Assembly (NCBI GenBank): GCA_910592205.1 | Contig: CAJVPJ010000073.1 | Location: 1-48,774, forward strand | Origin: Paraglomus occultum | Taxonomy: Eukaryota; Glomeromycota; Glomeromycetes; Paraglomerales; Paraglomeraceae | Direction of reading: 5' to 3' | Length of the DNA stretch: 48,774 nt | Shown here: piece after piece, positions 1-11,593 of the stretch | Layout of the letters: the number at the start of each line of letters is the position of its first letter | Position numbering within the stretch: position 1 is the first letter of the stretch | The notes under the pieces: generated by a model | What the model was told of the DNA's origin: nothing | The model's input: only the letters and a program-made list of their open reading frames with translations | Database searches by the model: none | Program-made: the position numbers and the translations under genes

Positions 1-145
1 GAACTTCGGTAACGGAATAACGAGGTTTACTATTAAAATTCGTAATAACGATCAAATTTAAATATAAAAAAAAAGGGGAAGTAACACTTGCTTCGGTATA
101 ACAAAAATTCGGTATAACGCATTTCGTTATAACGGGGTCCGACTG
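1..145. mobile_element. End of a mariner/pogo-like terminal-repeat element, cut by the window edge
   Basis: The stretch holds several copies of a TTCGGTATAACG-like motif and ends in GGGGTCCGACTG followed by TA. A terminus reading CAGTCGGACCCC next to TA is what a TA-inserting Tc1/mariner/pogo element end looks like. The other end lies outside the window, so neither length nor coding capacity can be judged. Confidence 0.45.
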
Positions 146-199
146 TAGATTTTTATCATTAGATAAATTTAAGTTAGAACACATTTCACAATTTAAAAA

Positions 200-400
200 T
201 CAGAGTTTAATAAGCGAACTGACGTTTATGGCAATAAAAAACGAACATAGGAGCCGTTCGTTTGTTAGTAATGGATCTAGAAACCTTTTTTCAAACCTTC
301 TCCTTGATCTACCCCTTTCCAGTCGCTTTCCCCCATCGTTATTTATGACCATACTATTGTTTTCTTCGTCAACTGCTACTTTTTCAATAACTTCAGCCAC
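200..400 (-). CDS. Possible exon of an unknown basic protein
   Basis: An open frame of about 66 codons with acidic residues first, then an Arg-rich stretch (RGRSRRRFEKR) and a hydrophobic C-terminus, ending in a stop at 200-202. There is no in-frame ATG at the 5' end, so if real it is a last exon whose upstream exon I cannot place. The opposite strand is also open across most of it. I do not recognise a family. Listed only because its composition looks more protein-like than the other-strand frame. Confidence 0.2.
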   Translation of the reverse strand: MAEVIEKVAVDEENNSMVINNDGGKRLERGRSRRRFEKRFLDPLLTNERLLCSFFIAINVSSLIKL

Positions 401-477
401 AATATCGGCGACTTTTTATCGTCTTCCGTAGCGCCTCCTTATTCTCGATCAACGGTTTCGGTTTCCCTTAACTGACG

Positions 478-636
478 ATGGTAGCTGACTTTGTATTGGC
501 TTATGCACTGTCGCTATTCTGCGGATTTGCCTTGCGCGTATTTTTATTCAATACCACCCCACCATATTCTGCTAAAAAGATTGAAGAGGCTCGCAGAAAA
601 GTGTTAGCAACGCTCGGATACTTGACTTTAGAATAG
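478..636 (+). CDS. Possible 52-residue single-pass membrane protein
   Basis: ATG at 478 opens a 52-codon frame to TAG at 634. The first ~25 residues are hydrophobic (VLAYALSLFCGFALRVFLF), suggesting a signal anchor, followed by a charged helix-like tail (SAKKIEEARRKVLATLGY). Small single-pass proteins of this shape are common in ER and mitochondrial membranes, but I do not recognise this one. Codon content looks like real coding sequence, in contrast to the flanks. It could also be the last exon of a longer gene. Confidence 0.4.
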   Translation: MVADFVLAYALSLFCGFALRVFLFNTTPPYSAKKIEEARRKVLATLGYLTLE

Positions 637-1159
637 TAATTTTGATTAGTATCAATTGAATTGATACGAAATTAGAAAACTGCCATTCGGAGTTTGACTC
701 CGTATACCGCGGCAGCGCTGATACGAAAGACTTGTCGGATAGAAAATTTATCAGGGAATGAACGAAGACAATTACGCGGGTTTTATTCGAATATAATCAT
801 GTATTCTAAATGTAATAAAAAGATTGATTAAATAATGAGCTGAACATGTTGACGACATTCATTGTCGGACCATAAAACTCCGCAGCGTTTGTACACACGC
901 TGTGCAACTTGATTTCAATGATTGTGTCACCGATACTCGAGATATTATCCGGCATGTCACACATAAATTTTTCTTTTTCGGGTAATAATTTGACGAATAG
1001 AAAACTTTGGCGTAAAATTTCGGTGAAAAAGGAAACGTGTAACATAGATAAATTCCCGATCGGGTCAGGATACGTCAAAAATGTCCTTGCGCATAGTAAT
1101 AGACGGTTTGATCGACCATGTAGCCTAATATTTAATGTTAAAGCCATCACACAAGTGTT
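637..1159. other. Intergenic, no gene seen
   Basis: AT-rich sequence upstream of the first 7TM gene. Open frames on both strands at 806-1199 overlap each other and have no recognisable content. A stretch near 826-850 resembles 6848-6875 upstream of the third 7TM copy, consistent with duplicated flanking DNA. Confidence 0.5.
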
Positions 1160-1241
1160 ACATACGTGTAACGCACTTTCACAGATATACTTTATTTAAA
1201 CCGACAAAGGCGATAAGCAGAATGATTTTTTTTACTGCAAA
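1160..1241 (+). promoter_or_regulatory. Conserved 5' leader of 7TM copy 1 (GTGTAAC box)
   Basis: GTGTAAC at 1166-1172 lies 76 nt before the ATG, and TTTACTGCAA sits directly upstream of the ATG. The same two elements at similar spacing precede copies 2 and 3. Conservation is visible; promoter or UTR function is inferred. Confidence 0.4.
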
Positions 1242-2094
1242 ATGAGTCATTCAGAACTAGACATAATTGTCAAATGTTCGAAGGCGATTGTAGCGGTAAG
1301 TCAGCAGCAAGTTATTAATTTTCAACGAGAACATTTATTGACTCATATTATTAATTCCCATTAGTTTGCCGTTATCGGCACAGGGCTCACGCTCTTCTAT
1401 ATTGTAAAGAACCAAGACATTGGCCTATCTTTCTATAAACTGCTAATTAATGTAATGGCTCTAACCTATGCCATAGCAGGCATCAAGTTTGATGGGAGCG
1501 ATTTTGCTACTTTTTATGTTATAAACATAGCTTACGAATTGACGGTAATGATGATATTGACATTGACGTTAAATACACTAAAGCGAACACGATTTAGTGG
1601 TTGCGATGTTGTTTTTGGAACAGCTTTGCTGATTGTTCTTTGGTCGTCTGGGGTAAGTTTTACATCGTTAATGTACTCTGCGTCACATATCAGTTCTGAC
1701 GCCAAATATTTAACTTTTGTAGGCTGGTTACTTGGCAATCATATTGAGCTCGAAATGGTATGAAGTTATTGTCTCTGATGCAATCGTGGTTGTAATTTTT
1801 ATACTTAGAGCGATACTAGTTATATTTGTTGCAATTCGATTGTTATATCATAACAGAGAGGTTACAGTTGATTCACCAAAAGCGTTGGTATTTGCATTGA
1901 ATTTGGTTAGACTTTTGTACATATTCGTCTGGTTGGTATTAGACGGACCAGCAGCTCTTCATCATGAAGGTTATTCACTTATAGCTTCGACCATAGTTCT
2001 TATCATAATATTGGCTTTAACGTCTGTCAATATCGAATATCCTGAGAATTCACTCACTTTCAACATTACACATTTCCCGCGTGCAGAGGCTTGA
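1242..2094 (+). CDS. Orphan seven-transmembrane protein, tandem copy 1
   Basis: Three exons: 1242-1295, 1365-1652, 1723-2094; both introns are GTAAG...TAG and phase 0. The predicted protein has 237 residues and seven hydrophobic segments of ~18-24 residues (roughly 13-33, 43-60, 70-90, 100-122, 129-153, 167-188 and 198-216), nearly nothing else, and a short tail. Motifs shared with the two downstream paralogues include TLKRTRF between segments 3 and 4, LDGPAAL after segment 6 and IEYP after segment 7. I do not recognise a known family: it lacks obvious STE2, STE3, RTA1 or rhodopsin signatures. A receptor or membrane carrier are both possible. Intron positions identical to copies 2 and 3 show one ancestral gene duplicated in tandem. 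The third hydrophobic helix carries polar Glu and Thr residues. Confidence 0.8.
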
Positions 2095-4400
2095 AATGTT
2101 GTTGAGAGTAATAAAAAAAATTAAAGATAGTTATTAATCAAATGAAGTTGAATCGTTTACATTAATGTCAGCTATGATAGCAGTTTGCGATATTAAGTTA
2201 CACTTAAAGCGTCTATTAGTGGGGACATAATTTGGCTTGAAGAAATATGTGGCAACTCAATAATATGGTAGTGTTTTGCAATATGAGACATCTTGTGTTA
2301 TGTACTGTTAAAGAAAGGAAGCATTATTTACAAAAAAAGTCTGGTTTGTCTACCTTTTTTTCGCGCTTAAATTTAGGAGTAAAATTTTAAAGCCGAAAAG
2401 GCGAATATTATATACGAACATCGTGATATAAATGTTACAATGTTATTTTCTTTTTTTTTTTTAATACATAGTCAAACTCGATAAGATAAATCGACTGGCG
2501 GTAGTAATGTTCTCCAGTTACAGAGGTTTTATTTACCGAGACTATATGGTTATACTGTAAGCATCAACACAAAGAATTACTATTACTATCGATGGAAAAG
2601 TTTTTCACTACCAGATAATGAATAAGATATATTCTTGCGCGCATTTTTAATAGAAAAACCGGCAGTGGTATTCAAGATTTTCAAAAATTAAAATTGTCTG
2701 AAAGCACATATTTTTAAATTATATTAAAGGAGTAAATATTTAAGTAATCGAGGCATTCAACTTTGGAGATTATTTGTTAGAAGCGTGAGAATTCTCTTCC
2801 CATACAGTTTTATCGAGGTCTATAATTATCAAGTATTTTTAATACAAAAACTCATGTGGAAAAATTCTCTACTTAACATTAGTATTAGTGCAGTTTATTT
2901 TAAAGCGACTCTACTTTATCGAGTTTGAAATAAGACATGTCATTTTGACAATACTTATGTAAGCGAATACGTAATGTCATATGCACATATCGTTCAGCTT
3001 TTTCAATATAATAAAATAGCATTGCGTAATATTGTAACCAAATGTTATTTGAAATGATAAATGTGAGTTAAATTCTGTCAAACATTACAGCATTACTATT
3101 ATGTAACGCCTTGAGATAATTAAAAAATATTCATGTCAAACATTTCAAATTTTAATCTTACTACTACTGCAAAGTTTCGATTAAATGTCAGTTGTAGCGA
3201 TGAGTACATTATTTTTATCTCAAAATTGTTTTAAAAAAAAGATATGGAGCATTTTCCAGCTGGCAATTAGAGTACGAACCGTTCGGAACCTTTTACATTG
3301 CATTCAATTTATAAATTACTAGCTTAAAAGTGTTGGATTATATTTAAATTCTTGAGAGTTATTAATTAATGTTCTATTGTTACCTTCGCGTTGTACTTAT
3401 TTTCCAGAGTAAATTACCATATAATTAGCATATCAAAAATTTATCTACTTACGATGAGTTTTGTAATTAATTTCTCGAATAGTTGGACATAAAATCTTTG
3501 CGGAACACTAGAATTTTTGTTGTTTATTACATAAATACAAACTACTTTGTTTCTTTCACATGCTCTCTACGTGTTAACCGGCACAAAGTGGATTACTTAA
3601 CAAATCGATGTTATTCAAATTATAAATTTAGTGACACAAACTACATCAAAAGATCTACCAGTTACTCGTGTCAATTTGACGATAACACATGTAAAAACCT
3701 CAAAATTATTGTGCACCATACCACACGTAACACAGCTGCTCAAATGTTGCAAATGCTAGTAAGTGTAAATGAATAGATGCATTCAAGCTGTTTTTGGATA
3801 ATGAGCACTGCAAAGCGCAATTAGATCGGCGTACTAAGAATCAAAATTGGCTCGATAGAAAGTGGAAGGTTGTCATTTGAAAGATAAATCTAAATTATCA
3901 TATATTGAAAGGAATAATCTACAAACAGTCTGGAGAATGTCCGGTACCGCAATATCGAGAATTTTCCCCAGAATTAAACATGGAATTGGAGTAGTCATGT
4001 ATGGAAAAAGTTGGTAGTAATTAAATTCGTGATAATTAGAAATATATAGTATTACAATATTTAAGTATGTTGTTCAACGGGTCATGCTGTTACTGGTCAA
4101 ATAATTTAGAAAGTTAACAATTAATTATCTCAACCGTTCAATTTAATCCTACTGGATAAATTACAAAGGCATGTTTGCAAACGAAAAACAAACAAACCAA
4201 AAGTCAATTAATTATGGGTATTGATTACGTACTACAATCAAATCTTAAATATGATATTGGTACACTATGTTTTCCGTCGATCATTAACTATAATGATACG
4301 TTTTCAATTGATTCATAAACAGTTTTTTATTAACAGTGCATGCTTCATCCATTCATAACGGGATACAAATAATTAAAAAACAATGTTGCAAGTTACAACA
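2095..4400. other. Intergenic between 7TM copies 1 and 2
   Basis: About 2.3 kb of AT-rich DNA without a credible gene. The open frame at 3483-3776 starts at TTG and has no recognisable content. Segments near 3790-4020 resemble 5860-6050 downstream of copy 2 (for example GATAAT..GCACTGC and a GGTACCGCAA-like stretch), which suggests the duplicated unit included flanking DNA. Confidence 0.5.
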
Positions 4401-4486
4401 GTAAATAGTGTAACCATGCTTTTACAGCTGCTACACCTGTATTTAAATGTGATAAAAACAACGAAAATAATTTTCTTTACTGCAAC
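4401..4486 (+). promoter_or_regulatory. Conserved 5' leader of 7TM copy 2 (GTGTAAC box)
   Basis: GTGTAAC at 4409-4415, 78 nt before the ATG, and TTTACTGCAA immediately before it, matching copy 1 in order and spacing. Function inferred. Confidence 0.4.
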
Positions 4487-5392
4487 ATGGCAAGCTCTTC
4501 CTCAGAAATAGTCACATTGGTCAATTGTTTTAAGGCGATAGCAGTGGTAAATCAATAGCGAGCTTTCGATTAGGTTTCAACCAGGGACGTTTGTTAATTT
4601 CACACTATATTAATTTACCAGGTTGCTGGTGTCTGCACAGCGATTACGCTCTTTTATATCGTAAGGAAGCAAGACCTTGGATTATCTATCTATAAACTCC
4701 TAATTAATGGAGTGGCTCTAGCTTACGCCTTAACGGCTATCAAGTATTATCATACAAAACACTCTAGTTCCAACTATAAGAACGATATTCTCTATTATTT
4801 TATACCGACATTTAAAGAATTGCTGAAAATGATGATATTAACATTGGTGTTATATACACTAAAACGAACACGGTATAACAACATCGACGTTTTTTGTGGT
4901 ATAATGTTACTGATACTTCTTTGGTTGTCTGGGGTAAGTTTATAATATTAATGTACTCAGCGTCATATGTTTACTTGTATCATGCAAAAAATTTTAACTT
5001 GCTTTCCTATATAGATTATTTTCTTGGCAATTGAGTTTAGCCCGTCGTTGTGGAATAAAATTAGTGTCGAAAACGCGAGCTTGATGGTGATTTTTGCAAT
5101 TAGAACGGCAATACTTATATTTGCTGCGTTTCGATTGCCATGTCATTTCGGGGAAGATACAGCCAATTCACAAAAAACATCGTTACTTGCGTTGAATCTA
5201 ATTAGACTTTTGTTCATATTCGTGTCTTTGATGCTACAAGGTCCAGCGGCGCTTGATCGTAATCGCTTTACGGTTGTGCCCGGGGCTGTAATTCTTATCA
5301 TAATTTTATTTTTAACATCTTTCAAGATTGAATATCCACAAAATTTACAGAAACCAGGCATTGTCAATACAACTATCTCTGACATGGTTTAA
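4487..5392 (+). CDS. Orphan seven-transmembrane protein, tandem copy 2
   Basis: Exons 4487-4546, 4622-4933 and 5015-5392; phase-0 introns at the same positions as copies 1 and 3 (the first donor is the weaker GTAAAT). The protein has 249 residues. Seven hydrophobic segments line up with the paralogues. The loop between segments 2 and 3 is longer, with extra His, Lys and Tyr residues. Shared motifs are TLKRTRY, QGPAAL in place of DGPAAL, and IEYP. It is the most diverged of the three copies but keeps an intact frame and splice sites, so it is probably functional. Family unknown. Confidence 0.75.
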
Positions 5393-7065
5393 ATCACAAT
5401 TTAATTTAAAATTTTGCTTAATTTAAAGTGTAACGAAATTTATTTTTGTTATCTAACATAAAACAAATGCATAATTTAATAGCTCTCCATTTATCCAAGT
5501 CACTTTGATATGAAATTTTTTTGAGTTAGATTTTCTTCAACGTCAATTTAATATTAATTGTATAACGCAAAATCCACGCTGGTGAGCACAAATCACATGT
5601 TCGTAATATATTGCTGACCTACATGTCTCCAAACACTCGACGATGAGACCGATACCGCTTAACTGTAGAAGCAGACTAATTCAGTGAACCGATCACGATA
5701 TCATAATTGTATCACGATCATGTGTTAGAACTCTGACTAATAACTTTAAGTCTGATTTATATGATAAGATCAATGAAACTTAACAATGTTATACTCACTG
5801 ACGCAAGACATAGACAAGTTAAAACTCTTCCAAGGACTGATGGTCTGCGAAGTACTGTGCTCAAATTCGGGAAAAAATTGCTTGGCTGCCGCTTTTGACA
5901 GATAATCAGTGCGAGGTGATTTAATTGGTATACAGAATATTAATTAATTCGATAGGATTGTCATTTGGTGCGACAATTTAAGTTCATTGCAAAGAGTTGT
6001 AGGTACAAGCTAGAATTTGTTTCCCGCAATTAAATTCGTTTAGGAAAGGTTGATACACGTAATAGTAAAAGTAAATTGGATTGTTATAAATTTAGTATCA
6101 AAGCATAAGACGTTTAATTATAACCAAATAATGCTGTCGCTTGGATAAATTAAACCAACTTTAATATTAATGAGCCATGGTGCCACCGCTGCCAAAAAAA
6201 GCTTGGTAATTTGTAATATGCCAAGTTAATAGTTTCTAATATAAGACATACAATAAAGATTCTTTCTACAAAAGCAACAAAATAATAACAGAACAAACAC
6301 ATTCAAAACCGTTCTTGTGCAAATTTACCTTTGTACCGATATGTCATTTCTATTACTAGATTAGCGTTAATTATGCATAACTAAAAATTTTTAGAGTTTA
6401 TACAGAACGATAGAGGGTTGGCTCTAAGTGAAGGAGATTGTGATTTGGTTAAGGCCCAAGGACTATTCATTGTGAACATTTCTACAATCAAGTGGCACAC
6501 GTTTCGAATCATCATGCGTTCATATATCGATCTTGAAGATTCAACTTTGGCAACGGCGCTATCATTTTCTCTAACTTGGCAAAATTTCTCAATTAGTAAC
6601 CTTTAACGTTGATTTTCGAATACTCGCAATGTGAATCAGTCTTGTGTACGTTATCCTGATTGTCGAATATGACGTCTATTTCTTTCGATAAAATTAGTTC
6701 GGAGAATCGATTCTACACCAACGCGTTATTACATATAATCCTGATAACAAAGCTTCAACAAAATTGAAAGCAAATTTGAAACCATACGCGAATTTTGTTT
6801 GAAAAATAAACAACTGTTCTGAATGCAAGAAATTGCAACAAACAACTAATTAAATAATGGGTGAGCTAAACATGTAGTTTACGAGGAGACTACGATTGCT
6901 TATATTTCGATCGTTTTGTTGAATGTCGGAAATAAATTCCGTTGTGTTTGTGCGTTGTGCTCCTTGTGTATGTGTTTGTACCACTGAGCGGAGATTACGG
7001 AGGTTGATCGATTGACATTAAATGTTGAGAAATCACAAAGAGCAATCACAAATATATCGATTACA
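5393..7065. other. Intergenic between 7TM copies 2 and 3
   Basis: AT-rich, no gene supported. The short frame at 6418-6606 has no recognisable content. 6848-6875 resembles the region upstream of copy 1. Confidence 0.5.
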
Positions 7066-7138
7066 ATGCCACAGGTGTAACATACTTTCAATATTTAAAA
7101 TGACAAAGCCAATACGCAGAAGAATTTTTTTCCGCAAA
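7066..7138 (+). promoter_or_regulatory. Conserved 5' leader of 7TM copy 3 (GTGTAAC box)
   Basis: GTGTAAC at 7075-7081, 64 nt before the ATG; CGCAAAATG context at the start as in copy 1. Function inferred. Confidence 0.4.
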
Positions 7139-8304
7139 ATGAGCAACCCGGAAATAATAAACACAGTTCTCAACTGCCAAAAGGCGATAGCAGCGGTAAG
7201 TCAGTAACAAATGTATCAATTTTCAATGAGAATATTCACCAATTTCATATTTTATTAGTTTGCTGCTATGGGCGCATCGCTCACGGTCTTCTATATTGCA
7301 AAGAACCAAGACATTGGCTTATCTATATTCAAATTCCTAATTAATGGAATGGCTCTAACCTATGCCATATCAAGCATCACGACTGTGAATACTGATGTGA
7401 ACAATAATACTCCTTTTTACGTTTTAGAGATATCTTACGAATTGCTGATAATGATGATATTGACATTGGTGTTATTTACGCTAAAGCGTACACAATTTAC
7501 TGAGTGCGATGCTATTTTTGGCACAATCTTGCTGGTTATTATTTGGTTGTCTGGAGTAAGTTTACATTATTAATGTACTCGGCGTCATTATCTGTTACAT
7601 TTACTTTCTAACGCCAAATATATTTAACTTTGTAGGCTGGTTACTTGGCAGTCGCATTGAGCCCGGCGTGGAGTGACTCTGTTAACTTTAATACAATCTT
7701 GCTTATACTTTTTTTACTTAGAATTTTAGTAGTTATTTTTGTTGCGATTCGATTGGCATATCATCGCAGTGTGACTACGCTTAATCCACCAAAAGCGTCG
7801 TTATTTGCATTGAATTTGGCTAGACTTTTGTTCATATTCATCTGGTTTATATTAGACGGACCAGTACTCATTGATTCTGACACCTATCCAGTTGTATTCG
7901 CGACCATAATTATTATCGGTGTTTTGGTGTTGACGTCTGTCAAGATCGAATATCCTGACATTGTCGGTGCGGCAAGGCCCCCTGCAGGGGTCCCTGTCGG
8001 GGCGTATTTTTCCCCTGTCAATGCGGGAAGAGGGTATGTTTCCCCTATCAATGGGTATGTCACCAATGCAGGAAGAGGGTATGTCACCACTGTCAATGCG
8101 ATGGGAAATGCTCCCCCTGTTAATACAGTGGTCCCTGTTAATACAGTGGTCCCTGTTAATACAGTGGTCCCTGTTAATACAGTGGCTCCTGTTAATACAG
8201 TGGCTCCTGTTAATACAGTGGCTCCTGTTAATACAGTGGTCCCTGCTAATGCAGTGGGGCATGTTTCCCCTCCCCCTGCAAATGTCCCTGCAGAAGCAGT
8301 TTGA
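7139..8304 (+). CDS. Orphan seven-transmembrane protein with repeat tail, tandem copy 3
   Basis: Exons 7139-7195, 7259-7555 and 7636-8304; phase-0 introns identical in position to copies 1 and 2. The protein has 340 residues. Residues 1-222 repeat the 7TM core (segments near 14-34, 43-60, 73-93, 104-126, 138-160, 172-193, 199-218; motifs LKRTQF, LDGPVL, IEYP). Residues ~223-340 form a tail absent from the other copies: Gly/Pro/Val/Asn-rich, first with NAGRGYV repeats, then eight hexapeptide units of PVNTVV/PVNTVA type, then a Pro-rich end. The tail probably faces the cytosol or the outside as a disordered region; which side is unknown. The 18-nt repeat preserves frame, so copy number can vary without breaking the protein. 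Confidence 0.8.
8116..8259 (+). repeat. 18-nt minisatellite inside 7TM copy 3
   Basis: Eight head-to-tail 18-nt units (CCTGTTAATACAGTGGTC type), the last degenerate. GT and CT variants at the unit end alternate between Val and Ala codons. The unit is a multiple of three, so several other frames also stay open across it; those are artefacts. Confidence 0.95.
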
Positions 8305-8929
8305 TTTATCATACAGAAAAGAAATTTCGTTATCTGTTTTATCTAATATATCACCAATACTGATGTTTACTCTCAATGGTTTGTGCCTAATGTTAATGGT
8401 TACTGATGCAAAACGTACAATCGGCATGTGTTACACAGAAAAGTATCGTCTAAGAATATGCGCCTGGGATTTCGAATGTTGCTCGCGGATGTAATGATTT
8501 GAATCTAGTGCACAACGGCCGAGTTTTTGATATACTCGGCGAAAGTAACGTTGAGACGACAAAACCCAAAACTTTGTAGTCAACAGATACGGTGTGCTTT
8601 GTGTGTGACATTCGATGGCACAAACTTAGCGTTAGTTGTACTTTTAAGATTATCAGTTGATGTGAGGAAATAAGCTTTATATTACATGTGAAATATTGTT
8701 ATTGTACTTAATAGTAAAGACACGGTACATTTTATAGGGGACGAATTTACGTTCAAGTTCTGTTACGATATTTAATGTTGTTTAATCGAACTGCTTCTTC
8801 ATTACATAACTAATTATATTTTACCATTTTTTAGTACAATCGATTAGCTTCAAAAAAAATTATTGTGGGATACAAAGACAATAGAATTTTCAAAGATAAA
8901 AATATTTTTTTATGTGCGCAAAGTATTGA
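8305..8929. other. Intergenic downstream of the 7TM array
   Basis: AT-rich sequence, no gene supported. Confidence 0.5.
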
Positions 8930-9034
8930 AAGCGACGAAGACGATATGCAGATTGATTTTCTTCACTGCATCACGGCGGACGCCCCGACTCCAGATTAAT
9001 CATGCAATTCTTTGGAGGCGGACAGTAGTAGCAA
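8930..9034 (+). pseudogene. Decayed exon-1 region of a fourth 7TM copy
   Basis: This segment aligns by eye with 1199-1300 of copy 1: ACGATATGCAGATTGATTTT matches the leader CGATAAGCAGAATGATTTT, followed by a TTCACTGCA box and then a diverged exon 1 ending in GGAGGCGG. The start codon position reads ACG instead of ATG and no donor consensus remains. I see no exon 2 or 3 downstream; LTV1 begins at 9212. Interpreted as a truncated relic of the tandem array. Confidence 0.5.
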
Positions 9035-9211
9035 ACCTACAGTCTTCTCATAATAATGTCAATTCCTTTTACGAGACAGAAAAGATAAACATAACGACTT
9101 TTTTTTTATTTTTGTGATCACATGAATGATTATCACCATCATTATTATTACTATTACGTAATGGTAACAAAATTCCGAAAAAAAATTTCTTAGACTGACA
9201 AGTGTAAGGAT

Positions 9212-11593
9212 ATGGGGAAGAAACCATTTATCGATCGCAAAACAGCAAAACATTTTCATTTGGTTCACCGATCACAGCGTGATCCACTAATCAACGATGC
9301 AGAGGCATCTTCGCACGTACTTGTAGAGCACATTCCCTCCAATTTGAAGGTAACATTCCATCTTCTCTGTTGAGGTGGTAAGAATGTCAACGTCTCCTAA
9401 TCTTTCATTCAAATTGATAGGGCAAAGTTCCACCCATCCAAAGTGATGCGCAAGTCGACGCAGAAAAGTAATTTTCATAGATTTGCACTCGTTATATTTT
9501 CTCACTGTGGCCTTTTCAAACCCTCTTTTCGAAAAACTCAAGTCGTATAGGTCAAGCTGCGCTGTATGGTATATATTTTGATGATGCCGAATACAATTAT
9601 ATGCAACATTTGAAGCCAATTGGCACTGAAGCAGGGGCTGTGTTCATAGAAGCGCCCGCGCGTAAAGAAAAGACAAAGGTATTTGAATTACTTCTCGTTG
9701 GTCAAAATTATAGCAAGGAAGAAGAAATGGAGATAATTGATATGGGTGTATGATCCAATGATGCTTGCAACACCAATTGTTCCTACTGAGCTATCTAAAG
9801 TTGTTTTTTTTTTTGTCATGGGTCGGTTGCGGCTTCTTTCTTTCTCCGTTCTGACATTTGCATTTCTCGTGTAGACCTCGCTATTAGCCAGTATAGAGAA
9901 GAAAGCGGCGGGAGTAGATCTACCCCCCGAGGTTCTTCCTTCATCTTCAGAAATTCCGCTTGACGTAATCAATCAACCTGCTATTCCTGACGGTAAAAAT
10001 AAATTCGCCGTCATTTATGATCGATATTATTGATTTTAACTCACAGTGTTATGCTATTTCAGAGTTGCAAGGCCTCCAACCAGATATGGACCCCAGTCTC
10101 CGAGAAGTGTTAGAAGCACTTGAGGATGACGCTTACGTGGATGAAGATGTAGGCGACGATTTTTTCGCTCAGCTTCAGCAGGCAAATTTTTTTGCAGATG
10201 AAGAGGGTGGCGCGTTTAAGAAGAAAAAGGAGAGAGTGATGGAAGTTGACGAAGACGACGAAGATGATGAAGAGAATGAAAATGATGAATATGACGGAGG
10301 GGATATTAGTGACAACGATGAAAATGATAGGCAAAGAGATGCGTGGGAACGCGAATTTAGAAAGTTTCAAAAACGCAAGGAACAAGTGAAAGATAGATCA
10401 GATGATAAACAATCCAGAATGACCGGATATTCCATGTCTAGCTCTGCCATGTTTCGTAATGAGCAATTGACATTGCTTGACATGCAATTCGAAAAGGTAA
10501 GCAATGAACTTTTAAATCTATTATATATAATACTCTTGCTGATAATTCCCCATTATGTTTTTTTTTTGCTCTTCAGATAGAAGAGGAATACCTCTCACAA
10601 TCAACAAATTCTGATGATGATGAGGATGACGATGATGCTTCTCCCAATGCTGATCAACCACGCGAAGATCTCGACGATATATTCGACGATTTTCTGGAAA
10701 AATATGAAGTTCTCGGTAATAAGATGGCTCCCAGACTCGCGGGCACATCAGCCATAAGAGCATTAGATACGATTCGACGGGAACTAGGAGAGGTCGTCAT
10801 TGAGGATGAAGTAGACGGAAAGCGAACCAAAAGGAAAAAGAAAGAAGAATATGTGGAGATTGACCTGACAAGTGAAGGAAAGAATAAGCGGGAGGCTTGG
10901 GATTGTCAGTCGATTTTGTGTAAGTAGATTTTCTATATTGTATAATTGTTAGTATCGGAATGAGGGAAGGAAAACATGGATCGGTAAAAATCACTAATAA
11001 TATTTGTTATTAATATGTGCAAATTGTAGCAACATATTCTAATCTTGAGAACCACCCTACATTAATAAGAGAAGAACGTTACCGAAAAATTAAAATACAC
11101 CCGAAAAGCGGAATGCCGATTATAGAAAAAATGGAAAATGTATCAGCCATTTCAAAGGAGGAAGCAAAAAATGGTTACACGGATTCTCTTTCCGACAGCG
11201 AAGACAGTATTGAAAGTGTAGAACCTCGAGGTATGTAAGGGATGCTTTGCATAAAGTCGATTTGATGTGATATAGTCTACTGTATTAAACTCGTGCGTCT
11301 CTATCTATAGTGAATAGGGGAATAGCACGATCTCGCGGTGAAGCGGCAGATGACAAGAAAAAACGAAAAGAAACTGTCAAGGCTGAGCGGCGGGTGAGTA
11401 CAGAGAGTTCAATATGTGATATTTATTACAATTAAATACTCTTTTTTGTTAAAATTGTTGCTTCCTTGTAATGTAGGCTCGTAGGGCAGAAAAGAAGTCA
11501 CACAAGCGAGCATTCGCTCGAGAGCATACGAAACAAACCAAAATGGTTTTGCGTAAAGAGAATAATCATGTTAGCGCTATGCATTTGGAATGA
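9212..11593 (+). CDS. LTV1: LTV1-like 40S ribosome biogenesis factor
   Basis: Nine exons: 9212-9349, 9421-9467, 9543-9678, 9875-9992, 10063-10496, 10577-10919, 11030-11230, 11311-11393, 11477-11593; 538 residues. The N-terminus (KKPFIDRKTAKHFHLVHRSQ, then RDPLIND) is the LTV1 signature, followed by GIYFDDAEYNYMQHLK, long acidic stretches, the conserved MTGYSMSSSAMFRNEQLTLL box, WDCQSILSTYSNLENHP and a basic C-terminal helix. LTV1 acts in the nucleus and cytoplasm in late assembly of the small-subunit head and in export of pre-40S particles. Exon phases join without conflict. For exon 3 I chose the acceptor at 9542 because the nearby AG at 9550 would break the frame. It lies 3' of the 7TM array on the same strand. 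Length is typical of larger LTV1 orthologues. Confidence 0.93.

Noticed and set aside
3483-3776. 97-codon plus-strand frame
   Set aside because: Starts at TTG, biased AT-rich composition, no splice or family support.
7852-8494. Long open frames on both strands across the minisatellite (about 142-191 codons)
   Set aside because: They exist only because an 18-nt repeat without stops keeps every frame open; the 7TM frame explains the region.
9287-9972. Minus-strand frames over LTV1 exons 2-4
   Set aside because: Antisense to well-supported LTV1 exons.
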